NCBI GenBank assembly: GCA_964614855.1
Contig: CAZTMX010000031.1
Coordinates: 1-21,574 of the forward strand
Source: CAWJHE01 sp964614855
Lineage (GTDB): Bacteria; Chloroflexota; Anaerolineae; Anaerolineales; UBA4823
Reading direction: 5' to 3'
Length of the DNA: 21,574 bases
Of the stretch, positions 1-8,136 are shown piece by piece. Positions within the stretch are counted from its first letter, which is position 1. Every line of letters begins with the position of its first letter. Both the position numbers and the translations under genes were made by a program. The notes beneath the pieces were generated by a model that saw nothing but the letters and a program-made list of their open reading frames with translations, had not been told where the DNA came from and did no database searches.

Positions 1-68
1 TGAGAGGATTTGATAATTTTCTGGGGCTATATTGATTGAAATTCTGCAAACAAATTGGAGAACAACTT

Positions 69-1433
69 ATGCCTTACCGGCAAGAAATAAAAAACAACCT
101 GGAAAACCCAAAAGGGTTGGAAACGCTCTTCCTGGAAGCCCTGCAACTGCAGGAGGCTGATCAATTCAAGTCAGATTTAGAAACCTGCCTGGCTGATCAT
201 CCTAACGCCTTGCTTTTACAGGCCTGGCATTTCCGCCTGTCAGGTTCAACTTCAGAGCTCAAAACCCTAACACACATCCCAAGCGTAGAAAAACAAACCA
301 CTGCCCCATCAACAAACCTTGCCGCCGGGGTGAACTGGAAGCTGGCGCTTCCGCTAGCGCTGTTAAATGGAGTACTCTTCTGGGTTCTCACAGTTGATAG
401 TCTCAACATAACAAACGACGCCCCGCTGCTTCTGGTACTGGCAGCGCCGGTGGCTGCTTTGATTATCATCGCGTACCTTGTTTCTAGCGCAGGCAGGGAT
501 ACCCGCCGCGCAGCCCTGATCGGCGCTGGGCTGGTGATCCTGTCGGCTGCAGCCCTGCTGCTGCGGCGCTATGTGGCTGTTCGCAGTGCAGACGATTACT
601 TGATCCTGATGATCCCGCACCTGGCCTTGTTGGCCTGGGCTGCCGTAGGCGTGTACTTGACCGGCAGGTCGCCGACCGCCGGAAACAGTTTTGCCTTTCT
701 CTCGAAATCACTGGAGGTGTTCCTGGTGGGTGGGGTGTACCTGATTGCCGGGGTCGCCCTGGGAGCAGTCACGTTGGGGATGTTTGCTGCATTGAGCGTC
801 GAACTGCCAGAAGCCTTGATGCGCTTGATTGCAGCAGGAGGCGCCGGTTTACTGCCTGTTGTTGCGGTGGCTACGATTTACAATCCATTGGAGGAACCGC
901 AAAACCAGGATTTCAAGGGTGGGTTGAGCAAATTCATCAACCTCCTGATGCGCCTGCTGCTTCCGCTCACCCTGGGCGTCTTGATCGTGTATATCCTGGT
1001 CATCCCCTTCAATTTCCTGCAGCCTTTCCAAAACCGGGATGTGCTGATCGTTTACAACATCATGTTGTTTGGCATCATGGGGATCATCGTGGGCGCGACG
1101 CCGCTCAATCTTGACGAACTCACCCCCAGGCTGGCTTCTTTGCTACAGAAAGGCATTTTGATCCTGGCAGTTCTGGGTACGCTGGTCAGCCTGTACGCCC
1201 TGTCTGCGATCCTGTACCGCACGGCGACCGCGGCGATCACCATCAACCGCCTGACAACCATCGGCTGGAATACGATCAATATCGCTCTTTTGATTGCCGT
1301 GATCAACCAGCTGGCGCGCAAACGCTCCCTGCCCTGGAACGAAGGTATCAAAGCCGTGTACAAGTTGGGAGCGTACGCTTATCTTGCCTGGACGGTAATC
1401 ATCATCCTGGCAGCACCATTTCTATTCCGTTGA
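69..1433 (+). CDS. polytopic integral membrane protein, DUF4153-like
   Basis: A 454-residue protein of unknown function. The first ~85 residues are polar and look soluble. About eleven hydrophobic segments follow, from around residue 91 to the C-terminus, with short loops, so this is an inner-membrane protein with a cytoplasmic N-terminal part. The last third, with a TINRLTTIGWN stretch before a membrane helix, reminds me of DUF4153-type membrane proteins, but that is a weak resemblance. I chose ATG 69 because GGAG (57-60) lies 8 bases upstream; an in-frame TTG at 36 would add 11 residues and has only a GGGG stretch (23-26) before it. The gene converges on the LVIVD-protein gene with a 17-base gap and no visible terminator. 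Upstream bases 1-68 hold no other gene that I can identify. Confidence 0.8.
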   Translation: MPYRQEIKNNLENPKGLETLFLEALQLQEADQFKSDLETCLADHPNALLLQAWHFRLSGSTSELKTLTHIPSVEKQTTAPSTNLAAGVNWKLALPLALLNGVLFWVLTVDSLNITNDAPLLLVLAAPVAALIIIAYLVSSAGRDTRRAALIGAGLVILSAAALLLRRYVAVRSADDYLILMIPHLALLAWAAVGVYLTGRSPTAGNSFAFLSKSLEVFLVGGVYLIAGVALGAVTLGMFAALSVELPEALMRLIAAGGAGLLPVVAVATIYNPLEEPQNQDFKGGLSKFINLLMRLLLPLTLGVLIVYILVIPFNFLQPFQNRDVLIVYNIMLFGIMGIIVGATPLNLDELTPRLASLLQKGILILAVLGTLVSLYALSAILYRTATAAITINRLTTIGWNTINIALLIAVINQLARKRSLPWNEGIKAVYKLGAYAYLAWTVIIILAAPFLFR

Positions 1434-1450
1434 GATTGAGACACCAGCCG

Positions 1451-3355
1451 CTATTTTTGCGCGCTGGGTAAATACAGCAAAAACAAATCCGGCAGCGCTG
1501 AAAGTACCAGCAGCCCACCCTGGTGGTCGGCAACATAGACATACCCGCCAGCCAGCGCAACCCCACTGGCATCACCAGGTGTGTCATAAAAGGCTACTTC
1601 ATAAGGTGCTGCCGGGTTAGCAATATTGATCACCCGCACCCCATTCTCGCCAGCGGCTACATACGCCAGATTCCCTGAGAGCGCCAGGTCAAGCGCCAGC
1701 CAGGTTGGATCATAAAACCCGGCAGCTACCGGCACAGCCGGATTGCTGATGTCAATGATGCGCAACCCACCGCTGCCGTCAGCGATGTAGGCGTATTCGC
1801 CAGATAAAGCCACTGCAGAAGCGGTGCCCGGTGTATCCAGCGCGGCGGTAATGGACATCCCATCCAGCGGGAAGCGGTCGATAACCACCAATCCATTGGC
1901 GCCGTCAGCGATGAAGGCATAATCACCTGCTGGCGCCACATCGCCGGCATAGCCCGCGGTATCGATTTCGCCGATTTCGGGCGGTGTCAATTCATCAATA
2001 AAGCGTATCCCCATCATCCCCTCGTCGCCGTTCGCCAGGTAGGCAAAATCGCCGTCTACTGCTACCGCCACGGCATCATCGACATAATCAACGGCATCGA
2101 TCTCGCTCGGTGCCATTGGATTAGAAACATCCACCACACGCAAACCCGCTTCACCGTCTGCGATATAGGCCTTCTGGGAGATGACCACTACATCCCTGGC
2201 AGTTCCTGGCGTGTCATAGGAACCGACAAAAAGCGGCGCGGCAGGATCGCTGATATTGAGGATGCGCAGCCCCTGGTAAGGATCAGCGATGGCAGCACCG
2301 CCGCCCGACTGGCTCAATTTTGCCGGAACTGCAGCGCTTTCGAAAAATGCCAGCTCGACTGGTGCGGTAGGTGTATTTGCATCTGCCACACGCATCCCGC
2401 TGCCATCCGCCATATAGATCACACCTTCCATCCAATCCAGATTTGAAGTGGAACCAGGGGTATCCAGGTAACCCACTTCAACCAGGTTGGTGACATCTGC
2501 ACGGCTGATGATGCGCAACCCGCCCTGGCTGTCAGCTATGTACAGGTATGAGCCGTATACCATGATATCGCGCGCATAACCTGGAGTATCACAGCTGTCT
2601 GTTAGATCCGGCAGGGCAGGGTTCTGGATCTTAATCGCCTGCACGCCAGCGGTGCCTGCTGCCATAAAGACGTAATTACTCAGCGGCCAAACCGATTCAG
2701 CATATCCGCTGGTATCCAGGGAGCCGATCTTTCCTGGCGCATGGATGTCTTCCATGTTGAGGATCACAAGGCCTGCTGGTCCATCCGCTAAGAAGCCCTT
2801 TCCTTCGTAAATGGATATGTCTCGTGCCACACCCGACGAATCGTACTTACCAACTTCGCTGATCGACAGCGGGTTTGTCACGCTGAGAACCAGCAGACCG
2901 CTCTCGCCATCTGCCACATAGGCAAAATCCGTTGTCACAAAAAGACCACGCGCAAATCCCGGGGTATCGTAGACATTGAGCAGCGTTGGTTCGGTTTTAT
3001 TTACCACGTTGAGGATGCCAAACCCGGCATCACCCAGGGTGAGATACACCAGGTTGCCGATAAGGCTTAAATCCTGCACCACACCCGGAAGCAATTCAGA
3101 AACGCCGAGCAGGACAGGCGCTGCTGGGATCGAAGCGTCCAGGACATACAAGCGTGGACCCAGCCCAAGATAAACGAATTCCAGGTCGTAGGCTATGGCA
3201 TAGGACGCACCGCCCGTCTGCCCTATCAGCTCAAGGACATCGACAGCCTGGCGAGCATCCGATTCTGCCTGGACAGGTGACGGAACCGGCGCCAGGGTGA
3301 AAGAAAGCAGGAGAACAAAGGTAAGCAGAACTTGGGGAAAGCGTTTTGTGTGCAT
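1451..3355 (-). CDS. secreted LVIVD-repeat beta-propeller protein
   Basis: A 634-residue exported protein. The N-terminus has a Lys/Arg start, a hydrophobic stretch (about residues 9-22) and an AxA-type end near PVQA, a classical signal peptide. The rest is about 14 copies of a ~42-residue unit. Each ends in a strand of the type LRIIDISNP or LVVIDR, followed by a short link and often by DTPG-A; before it comes YIADG-x-GGL. This is the LVIVD repeat, which forms beta-propeller blades. Fourteen units would suit two seven-bladed propellers (inference). The chain ends in LYLPSAQK, like the short YLP-type tails I recall on many secreted Chloroflexota proteins. Start ATG 3355 is set by GGAGG (plus-strand CCTCC 3362-3366) 6 bases away; an in-frame TTG two codons upstream overlaps this spacing. 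The molecular role is unknown; a cell-surface binding or adhesion role is plausible. Confidence 0.85.
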   Translation of the reverse strand: MHTKRFPQVLLTFVLLLSFTLAPVPSPVQAESDARQAVDVLELIGQTGGASYAIAYDLEFVYLGLGPRLYVLDASIPAAPVLLGVSELLPGVVQDLSLIGNLVYLTLGDAGFGILNVVNKTEPTLLNVYDTPGFARGLFVTTDFAYVADGESGLLVLSVTNPLSISEVGKYDSSGVARDISIYEGKGFLADGPAGLVILNMEDIHAPGKIGSLDTSGYAESVWPLSNYVFMAAGTAGVQAIKIQNPALPDLTDSCDTPGYARDIMVYGSYLYIADSQGGLRIISRADVTNLVEVGYLDTPGSTSNLDWMEGVIYMADGSGMRVADANTPTAPVELAFFESAAVPAKLSQSGGGAAIADPYQGLRILNISDPAAPLFVGSYDTPGTARDVVVISQKAYIADGEAGLRVVDVSNPMAPSEIDAVDYVDDAVAVAVDGDFAYLANGDEGMMGIRFIDELTPPEIGEIDTAGYAGDVAPAGDYAFIADGANGLVVIDRFPLDGMSITAALDTPGTASAVALSGEYAYIADGSGGLRIIDISNPAVPVAAGFYDPTWLALDLALSGNLAYVAAGENGVRVINIANPAAPYEVAFYDTPGDASGVALAGGYVYVADHQGGLLVLSALPDLFLLYLPSAQK

Positions 3356-3450
3356 AACCAACCTCCAATTGGCAATTAACCCGGAATAACTTGCACGTAT
3401 AATTCAGTATAGCACGAGTTGAATACTGGTAAGACCAATAGAAACAAAAA

Positions 3451-3480
3451 TCAAGTATATGCATATATTATAATACTTGA
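3451..3480. repeat. 8-bp inverted repeat, operator candidate
   Basis: TCAAGTAT (3451-3458) and ATACTTGA (3473-3480) are perfect reverse complements separated by 14 AT-rich bases. The right arm covers the first four bases of the putative -35 hexamer of the downstream oxidoreductase gene, where a repressor would block RNA polymerase. No regulator gene lies beside it. The AT-rich surroundings raise the odds of a chance match. Confidence 0.4.
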
Positions 3481-3505
3481 AAGTTGGCAGACGTTTGCCT
3501 ATGCT
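3477..3505 (+). promoter_or_regulatory. sigma-70-like promoter for the FAD oxidoreductase gene
   Basis: TTGAAA (3477-3482), a 17-base spacer and TATGCT (3500-3505) give a good housekeeping promoter with a leader of about 25-30 bases before ATG 3539. A second TATAAT (3514-3519) lacks a matching -35 box at the right distance. Confidence 0.5.
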
Positions 3506-3538
3506 GATTTCATTATAATTTTGAAGAGAGTAAAACCC

Positions 3539-5056
3539 ATGTCTGAAAACTCAAAAACTATCCTGATCATCGGGGCAGGCGTGGCTGGCCTGGCAGCGGG
3601 CTGCTATGCCCAGATGAACGGCTTCAAGAGCCGGATTTTTGAATTACACGATCTGCCGGGCGGGCTGTGCACCGCCTGGGAGCGCAAGGATTATGTCTTC
3701 GATGGCTGTATCCACTACCTGTTTGGTTCGGCACAGGGTCAGCCTTTCAACCAGGTGTGGCAGGAGCTTAGCGTGCTCGAAAACCGCCCATTCATTAACC
3801 ATGATGAATTCATGCGCATTACCAGCACGGATGGGCGTACCCTGATCGCATACTGCAATCCTGACCGGCTGGAAACCCATATGAAGGAGCTCTCGCCGCA
3901 GGATGCAGACCTGATCGAGGATTTTGCTGAGGGGGTGCGCCAGTTCTTGACCTTTGATATGACTGCCCTGTGCGCCAAACCGCAGTCGTTGATGCGTGCA
4001 GAAGATTGGCGCAACTTCGGCATGAAGATGCTGCCTTATGTCGGCCCGCTGGCAAAATGGGGCTTGCTTTCTGCCAGCGATTTTGCCGAACGCTTCAAAG
4101 ATCCCTTTCTACGAAAAGCAGTGGCGCAGATGTTTGCCTGGCCGGAAATCCCCATGATGGCTGGTCTTTCGCTGCTGGCATATATGCACACCGGTAATGC
4201 AGGTTTTCCGCAGGCCGGCTCGCTGGAGTTTGCCCGCGCCCTGGAACGGCGTTACCTTGAACTGGGCGGTGAGATCCATTACAAATCCCAGGTGGAAAAA
4301 ATCCTGGTAAAGGATGACCGGGTGGTAGGGCTGCGCCTATACAATGACGAGATCCATTACGGGGATACGATCATCTCAGCCGCTGACGGGCATGGGACGA
4401 TCTTTGACATGCTGGACGGCAAATATACGAACAAAAAGATCTGCCAGCGCTATGACGGCAGGCTGCCCATTCATTCGCAAATCCAGGTTTCACTGGGTGT
4501 CAACCGCGACCTGGCAGAGCAGCCGCATTGGGTGATGTATTTATTGGATAAACCGCTGTTGATCGCCGGGGAGGAACGCTTTGAGATTGGCGTCAAACAT
4601 TATTGTTTTGACCCGACCTTGGCGCCAGCAGGAAAATCCGCCGTGGTAGTGATGCTGCGCTCGAATTACGCTTACTGGCAGCGCATTTATGGGCGCAGGC
4701 TGTATGATACCGAGCAGTTCCAGGTGGCAGACCAGGTGATCGATTTTCTGGAAGGGATTTATCCCGGCATACGCGACCAGGTGGAGCTGACCGATGTAGC
4801 TACTCCCCTCAGTTATGAACGGTACACGGGTAACTGGTTGGGCTCAACCTGCGGTTTCCTTTTGACCAAGCAGACCATGACCATGATGATCACCGGTTTA
4901 GAAAAAACCCTGCCGGGGTTGAAGAATTTTTATATGACCGGGCAGTGGGTGGAACCAGGCGGAAGTGTGCCGCTGGCAGCCATGTCGGCGCGCAATGTGC
5001 TGCAATTGATCTGCCACGAGTATGGACGAACTTTTGTTTCCAGTATGACATTATAG
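3539..5056 (+). CDS. FAD-dependent oxidoreductase of the phytoene desaturase / carotenoid isomerase family
   Basis: A 505-residue flavoprotein. A dinucleotide-binding GAGVAG motif sits at residues 12-17, the acidic ribose-binding Glu near 35, and a PGG/TAW segment just after it, the usual start of CrtI, CrtISO and retinol-saturase-like enzymes. The C-terminus carries a second FAD motif, MTGQWVEPGG-S-P. Such enzymes desaturate, saturate or isomerise polyenes such as carotenoids, but the substrate cannot be read from sequence and no carotenoid genes are adjacent. ATG 3539 is preferred because an AGAGAG stretch precedes it by 8 bases. A longer reading frame from TTG 3419 would begin upstream of the promoter, and the family's N-terminus normally begins just before the GxGxxG motif. 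It is a single gene, convergent with the next one (28-base gap). Confidence 0.85.
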   Translation: MSENSKTILIIGAGVAGLAAGCYAQMNGFKSRIFELHDLPGGLCTAWERKDYVFDGCIHYLFGSAQGQPFNQVWQELSVLENRPFINHDEFMRITSTDGRTLIAYCNPDRLETHMKELSPQDADLIEDFAEGVRQFLTFDMTALCAKPQSLMRAEDWRNFGMKMLPYVGPLAKWGLLSASDFAERFKDPFLRKAVAQMFAWPEIPMMAGLSLLAYMHTGNAGFPQAGSLEFARALERRYLELGGEIHYKSQVEKILVKDDRVVGLRLYNDEIHYGDTIISAADGHGTIFDMLDGKYTNKKICQRYDGRLPIHSQIQVSLGVNRDLAEQPHWVMYLLDKPLLIAGEERFEIGVKHYCFDPTLAPAGKSAVVVMLRSNYAYWQRIYGRRLYDTEQFQVADQVIDFLEGIYPGIRDQVELTDVATPLSYERYTGNWLGSTCGFLLTKQTMTMMITGLEKTLPGLKNFYMTGQWVEPGGSVPLAAMSARNVLQLICHEYGRTFVSSMTL

Positions 5057-5084
5057 CGAAACACAAATTTGGCGCAACGCTGTA

Positions 5085-6926
5085 TTACCTATGCGCAAGC
5101 TCCTGGATGTTTTCCCACATCACATAGACCCCTGCCAACACCACCACCAGGATCACGATCGGCCAGAAGAAGTGGAATATGATCACCAACACCGAAACCA
5201 CCGCCAACCCGATCGCCAGGCTGTTGATCACCTGCGGCAGCCGGCGGTGAAAACCGCTTTCGATAAATGCAAAAGCTGAGATTAAAACCACCAAGCCCAA
5301 CACCAGGTGCTGGCGGAAGAAAAGAGCCAACAGCACAAACCCGATCATCAACAAACCGATGCTGATCGCAGCCCAGAATTCCGCCAGCTTGTTCGAGTGC
5401 AGCTCGCTGGATGAAGCCGGCTGGTGCGGGCGGCGGATGTGGGCTCGCACCGGGTCCTTCTCCCCCTTCTCCAATCGTTGGCGGTAATTCTCCAGGGCGT
5501 TCAGGCGTTTTTCATTCACAGAATATTGTTCACGTAAATAGGCGACTTCTTCAGAAAGCGTGTGAAGCTTTAGCTTATTATCCTGATCGATGGCGGCAAA
5601 ATGCGCCTGGTTGGTTACGGCAGAGTCTAAAATTCCTACCCCCTCCAAGGTGTGACTCTTAACGTCAATCTCCACTTCCAGCGCTTCTTGCTTTATTTGC
5701 AGCGCATCCTGTTCACGCTGGACCACTGCCAGCGCCCTGTTTGGCGGTGGCACGCGGTCTAACCCGGCCCAGCCTGCCGGATCGTACCACGAGCGGCGCA
5801 GGCTGCCATCCCGGTTGTACATCGGTCCGGCAGGGGCATCTTCACCAGCCACCGGGTCCTGCGCATACAACCCCCACAACCCGCGGTAGTTTTGCACCCA
5901 ATCAGGCGTTGGGGAAAGCAAACGGGGCTCTTCCCAATTGGTTTTTCCGCCTTCTCCGATGGATAAGCCATCCCCACGTGCATAATCCACAAAGGGCACA
6001 CGGAAGAAATTAACCTGTTCTTCAAACTGCACCTGCCCCTCGCCCACCAGACCGGTGAGCCGGCGCCAGATGCGGTTGAAACGGCGGAAAAAGCGCGCCA
6101 CAGGAAAAAGAAAAGGAAATTCCAACTCAGCCAGGTACTCGCCTGGTGCATAGTAACATGCGTGCGATCCTGCGCCAACATAAACGACGATATGCTCCCC
6201 TTCCAGGGTTAGCTCCGGGTCATCCCAACGCCGGCGCAGGTCATCTCCAGAATAATCGTGCATAGAAAAAGCAACCCACTCGGGATGATACTCGCCAGAT
6301 GCATCCTGGTAGAGGTAAATATTGACTTGCTCCCAATCGGCTTCGTGGTCGTTTACCCCAAAGAACCCTGAACGCCAGTTATTAAAAGCATAAAAATACC
6401 AGTACTGCAGCACAATCCAATCACCCTGCTGCACCACACGCCCGTGGTAGCGAAAGCGCAGACCTTCTCGCAAAAGCTTGCGATATTCCAATGCCGCAGC
6501 CGCGCTGGTATCACCGGGGACGCGCCCGCGCAGCAGCAGGCTGAGTGAGAAGAGCAAATCTGCAAAGCGGGAGCTGTACCCCACGCGCGCCAGCCGTCCA
6601 AAATTTATACGAAAAATGTCTTGCGGATCCAGGTTTTTTGTGCGTTCGCGCAGAAATGTCACCAGGTTGATCACATCCAGCGGTTCAATAAAGCGCAAAA
6701 AATATGTGGCTTGAACGCCATCCATGCGCTGCGCAGCCAGGGTTTCCAGGGAGAATTGGTCTTGAGCAACCAGCAAGGCTGGCTCAGAGCTGGGGTATTG
6801 CACCCACAGGCTGCTGGCGCGCACATAAGGCTCCACATCCATAGGGAAAAAGGTCTCACCTTTTGTAAAGCGCAGCAGCGGCTCAAATCTGCGTAACAGG
6901 TGTTCTTCCTGCTCTGGCGTAATCAT
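5085..6926 (-). CDS. membrane-anchored protein with Vps62-like domain and coiled coil
   Basis: A 613-residue protein. Residues ~165-355 resemble the Vps62/DUF946 family best known from plants and fungi: a DWIVLQYWYFY core (169-179), HEADWE (194-199), VYVGAGSHACYY (248-259) and a late YRGLWG (347-352). Residues ~1-160 are unassigned. Residues ~400-490 are charged and heptad-like, a probable coiled coil. Four hydrophobic segments fill ~517-604, so the large N-terminal part is tethered to the membrane and, lacking a signal peptide, is probably cytoplasmic. Start ATG 6926 overlaps the stop of the preceding gene as ATGA, which implies translational coupling; a longer frame reaching 7118 only overlaps that gene and is rejected. 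Function unknown. It is the last gene of a three-gene operon. Confidence 0.8.
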   Translation of the reverse strand: MITPEQEEHLLRRFEPLLRFTKGETFFPMDVEPYVRASSLWVQYPSSEPALLVAQDQFSLETLAAQRMDGVQATYFLRFIEPLDVINLVTFLRERTKNLDPQDIFRINFGRLARVGYSSRFADLLFSLSLLLRGRVPGDTSAAAALEYRKLLREGLRFRYHGRVVQQGDWIVLQYWYFYAFNNWRSGFFGVNDHEADWEQVNIYLYQDASGEYHPEWVAFSMHDYSGDDLRRRWDDPELTLEGEHIVVYVGAGSHACYYAPGEYLAELEFPFLFPVARFFRRFNRIWRRLTGLVGEGQVQFEEQVNFFRVPFVDYARGDGLSIGEGGKTNWEEPRLLSPTPDWVQNYRGLWGLYAQDPVAGEDAPAGPMYNRDGSLRRSWYDPAGWAGLDRVPPPNRALAVVQREQDALQIKQEALEVEIDVKSHTLEGVGILDSAVTNQAHFAAIDQDNKLKLHTLSEEVAYLREQYSVNEKRLNALENYRQRLEKGEKDPVRAHIRRPHQPASSSELHSNKLAEFWAAISIGLLMIGFVLLALFFRQHLVLGLVVLISAFAFIESGFHRRLPQVINSLAIGLAVVSVLVIIFHFFWPIVILVVVLAGVYVMWENIQELAHR

Positions 6927-7483
6927 TTCCTGTCCACCGGTCTGATGTTGTTTGGAAACGCACGCTGGACTTCGTAAGTGTTGAGGTAAAACACCATAAG
7001 AATTCCACTCGCCATTACCAAATAAATATATGGATGAGTGAAGTTGAAGTAGATCAGCAAAGCAGCAGCCAGGATGGTGCCTTCCCAGAATATCGCCATG
7101 GTCCAGGCGTGTTTCCATAAGCGGAACAACGTAAACGCGTTCAGGAATACAGGGATGGAGAGGACAAAAAAGGCAAAACTGGTGGTCACCCGGCCAGGAA
7201 CCTGAACCGCCATGCTGTCATAGATCAGGTTGATTTGTAACTGGCTCAGATCCACTACTTCTACACGCAAAGGCGCAAGCCTGCCTTCCGGGGTAAATAA
7301 CCAGCCAAGCTGGGCATCGGGAAGCTTGAGTATTTCACCCCCCACCAGAATAGGAAACAAAAAGGAAAGGAAAGCCGCCTGGAAGATGAGCAAAATGCCG
7401 GCTGCACTGACCGGCCAGGGGCGTTTCTTCCGCTCATGGATCAGATTTTCGCTGCGTACAGTCTCGCCAGGGTTGCCAATCAT
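6923..7483 (-). CDS. small integral membrane protein, unknown family
   Basis: A 186-residue protein with about four hydrophobic segments: one near residues 24-46, then after a ~45-residue polar loop three more covering ~100-172. It ends in a short basic tail. I do not recognise the family. ATG 7483 lies 6 bases after the exonuclease stop codon and has no Shine-Dalgarno sequence, so translation probably depends on ribosomes from the upstream gene. Its own stop overlaps the start of the Vps62-like protein by four bases. The tight coupling of both membrane proteins suggests that they are made in fixed ratio and may form a complex (inference). Confidence 0.75.
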   Translation of the reverse strand: MIGNPGETVRSENLIHERKKRPWPVSAAGILLIFQAAFLSFLFPILVGGEILKLPDAQLGWLFTPEGRLAPLRVEVVDLSQLQINLIYDSMAVQVPGRVTTSFAFFVLSIPVFLNAFTLFRLWKHAWTMAIFWEGTILAAALLIYFNFTHPYIYLVMASGILMVFYLNTYEVQRAFPNNIRPVDRK

Positions 7484-7489
7484 ATTTAT

Positions 7490-8056
7490 TTATACGCTAA
7501 AACGCGCCGCGCAGTCGCGGCGAATATGGTCAAAGACAGATCGAGCCAGCAGCGTATCGGCATGCGCGCGGTGGCTGTTTGGCAGCGCGATCTTACACAG
7601 ACGCCCGACTTGCTCCAATTTCATCCAGCGCTGGTAGCCAGAGTAATCGCTGAACATCTTCATGATATCAAAAACACGAAACCCAGGTGTACGCCAGGGC
7701 ATCCCGTTGGCCAGGTGAGATTGCTGCATCATACGCAGGTCAAACTCGGCATTGTAAATACCGACCAGGCGGCCGCGCAAAATATCATCGACCTGCGGCC
7801 AGATATGCAGCCAGGCGCGGGCGGAACTCACCATCTCATCCGAGATGCCGTGCAAAAGGGTCGCCTCGGATGGGATAGGCCGGCGCGGTTTGACCAGTGT
7901 ATCAAGCAGCGTTTGGCCATCGTGATCGATGATACAGATTTCGATAATCTCGGCAGATTTTTCCAGCCCGGTTGTTTCAGTATCCAGAAAAACCGGTTGA
8001 GCGTCCCAGATTTCCTGGGTGCGCTGTAAGATAGAATGGCGGAAAGGTGAAAGCAT
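7490..8056 (-). CDS. DnaQ-like DEDDh 3'-5' exonuclease
   Basis: A 188-residue single-domain exonuclease. ExoI is FLDTETTG with Asp25 and Glu27; ExoII is IYNAEFD with Asp106; ExoIII is HRAHAD with His162 and Asp167 (HxAxxD). All four acidic residues plus the histidine of the DEDDh class are present, so it should be an active two-metal nuclease on DNA or RNA. It resembles the epsilon subunit of DNA polymerase III or stand-alone relatives, but has no polymerase- or clamp-binding extension that I can see, so I give no gene symbol. It is the first gene of an operon with two membrane proteins, unusual company for a replication exonuclease. ATG 8056 has only a weak AGGCA upstream. Confidence 0.9.
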   Translation of the reverse strand: MLSPFRHSILQRTQEIWDAQPVFLDTETTGLEKSAEIIEICIIDHDGQTLLDTLVKPRRPIPSEATLLHGISDEMVSSARAWLHIWPQVDDILRGRLVGIYNAEFDLRMMQQSHLANGMPWRTPGFRVFDIMKMFSDYSGYQRWMKLEQVGRLCKIALPNSHRAHADTLLARSVFDHIRRDCAARFSV

Positions 8057-8091
8057 AGAGTGCCTGTCTGTTCGCTGTTAGGAATGATACC

Positions 8092-8120
8092 AGTATAATC
8101 GAGAGAACATCCGGCGTCAA
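8092..8120 (-). promoter_or_regulatory. near-consensus sigma-70 promoter for the exonuclease operon
   Basis: Read on the minus strand: TTGACG (8120-8115), exactly 17 bases, then TATACT (8097-8092). The predicted transcript start near 8085 leaves about 29 bases of leader before ATG 8056. The site sits in the 80-base gap behind the lipoprotein gene, so the exonuclease operon can be transcribed on its own. Confidence 0.65.
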
Positions 8121-8136
8121 AAGGCTTAATTTCTGC

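Noticed and set aside
36..68. TTG start at 36 for the first membrane protein
   Set aside because: ATG 69 has GGAG at 8-base spacing and needs no rare start codon; the extra 11 residues show nothing conserved.
3423..3428. CAGTAT/ATACTG pairing between the LVIVD and FAD genes
   Set aside because: The arms are only 6 bp with a 12-base spacer in AT-rich sequence, so chance is likely.
6927..7118. 64-residue N-terminal extension of the Vps62-like protein
   Set aside because: It lies wholly within the membrane-protein gene in another frame, and ATG 6926 forms a standard ATGA overlap.
7436..8029. 197-codon plus-strand frame opposite the exonuclease
   Set aside because: The minus-strand frame has all DEDDh residues; the plus-strand reading shows no known domain or ribosome binding site.
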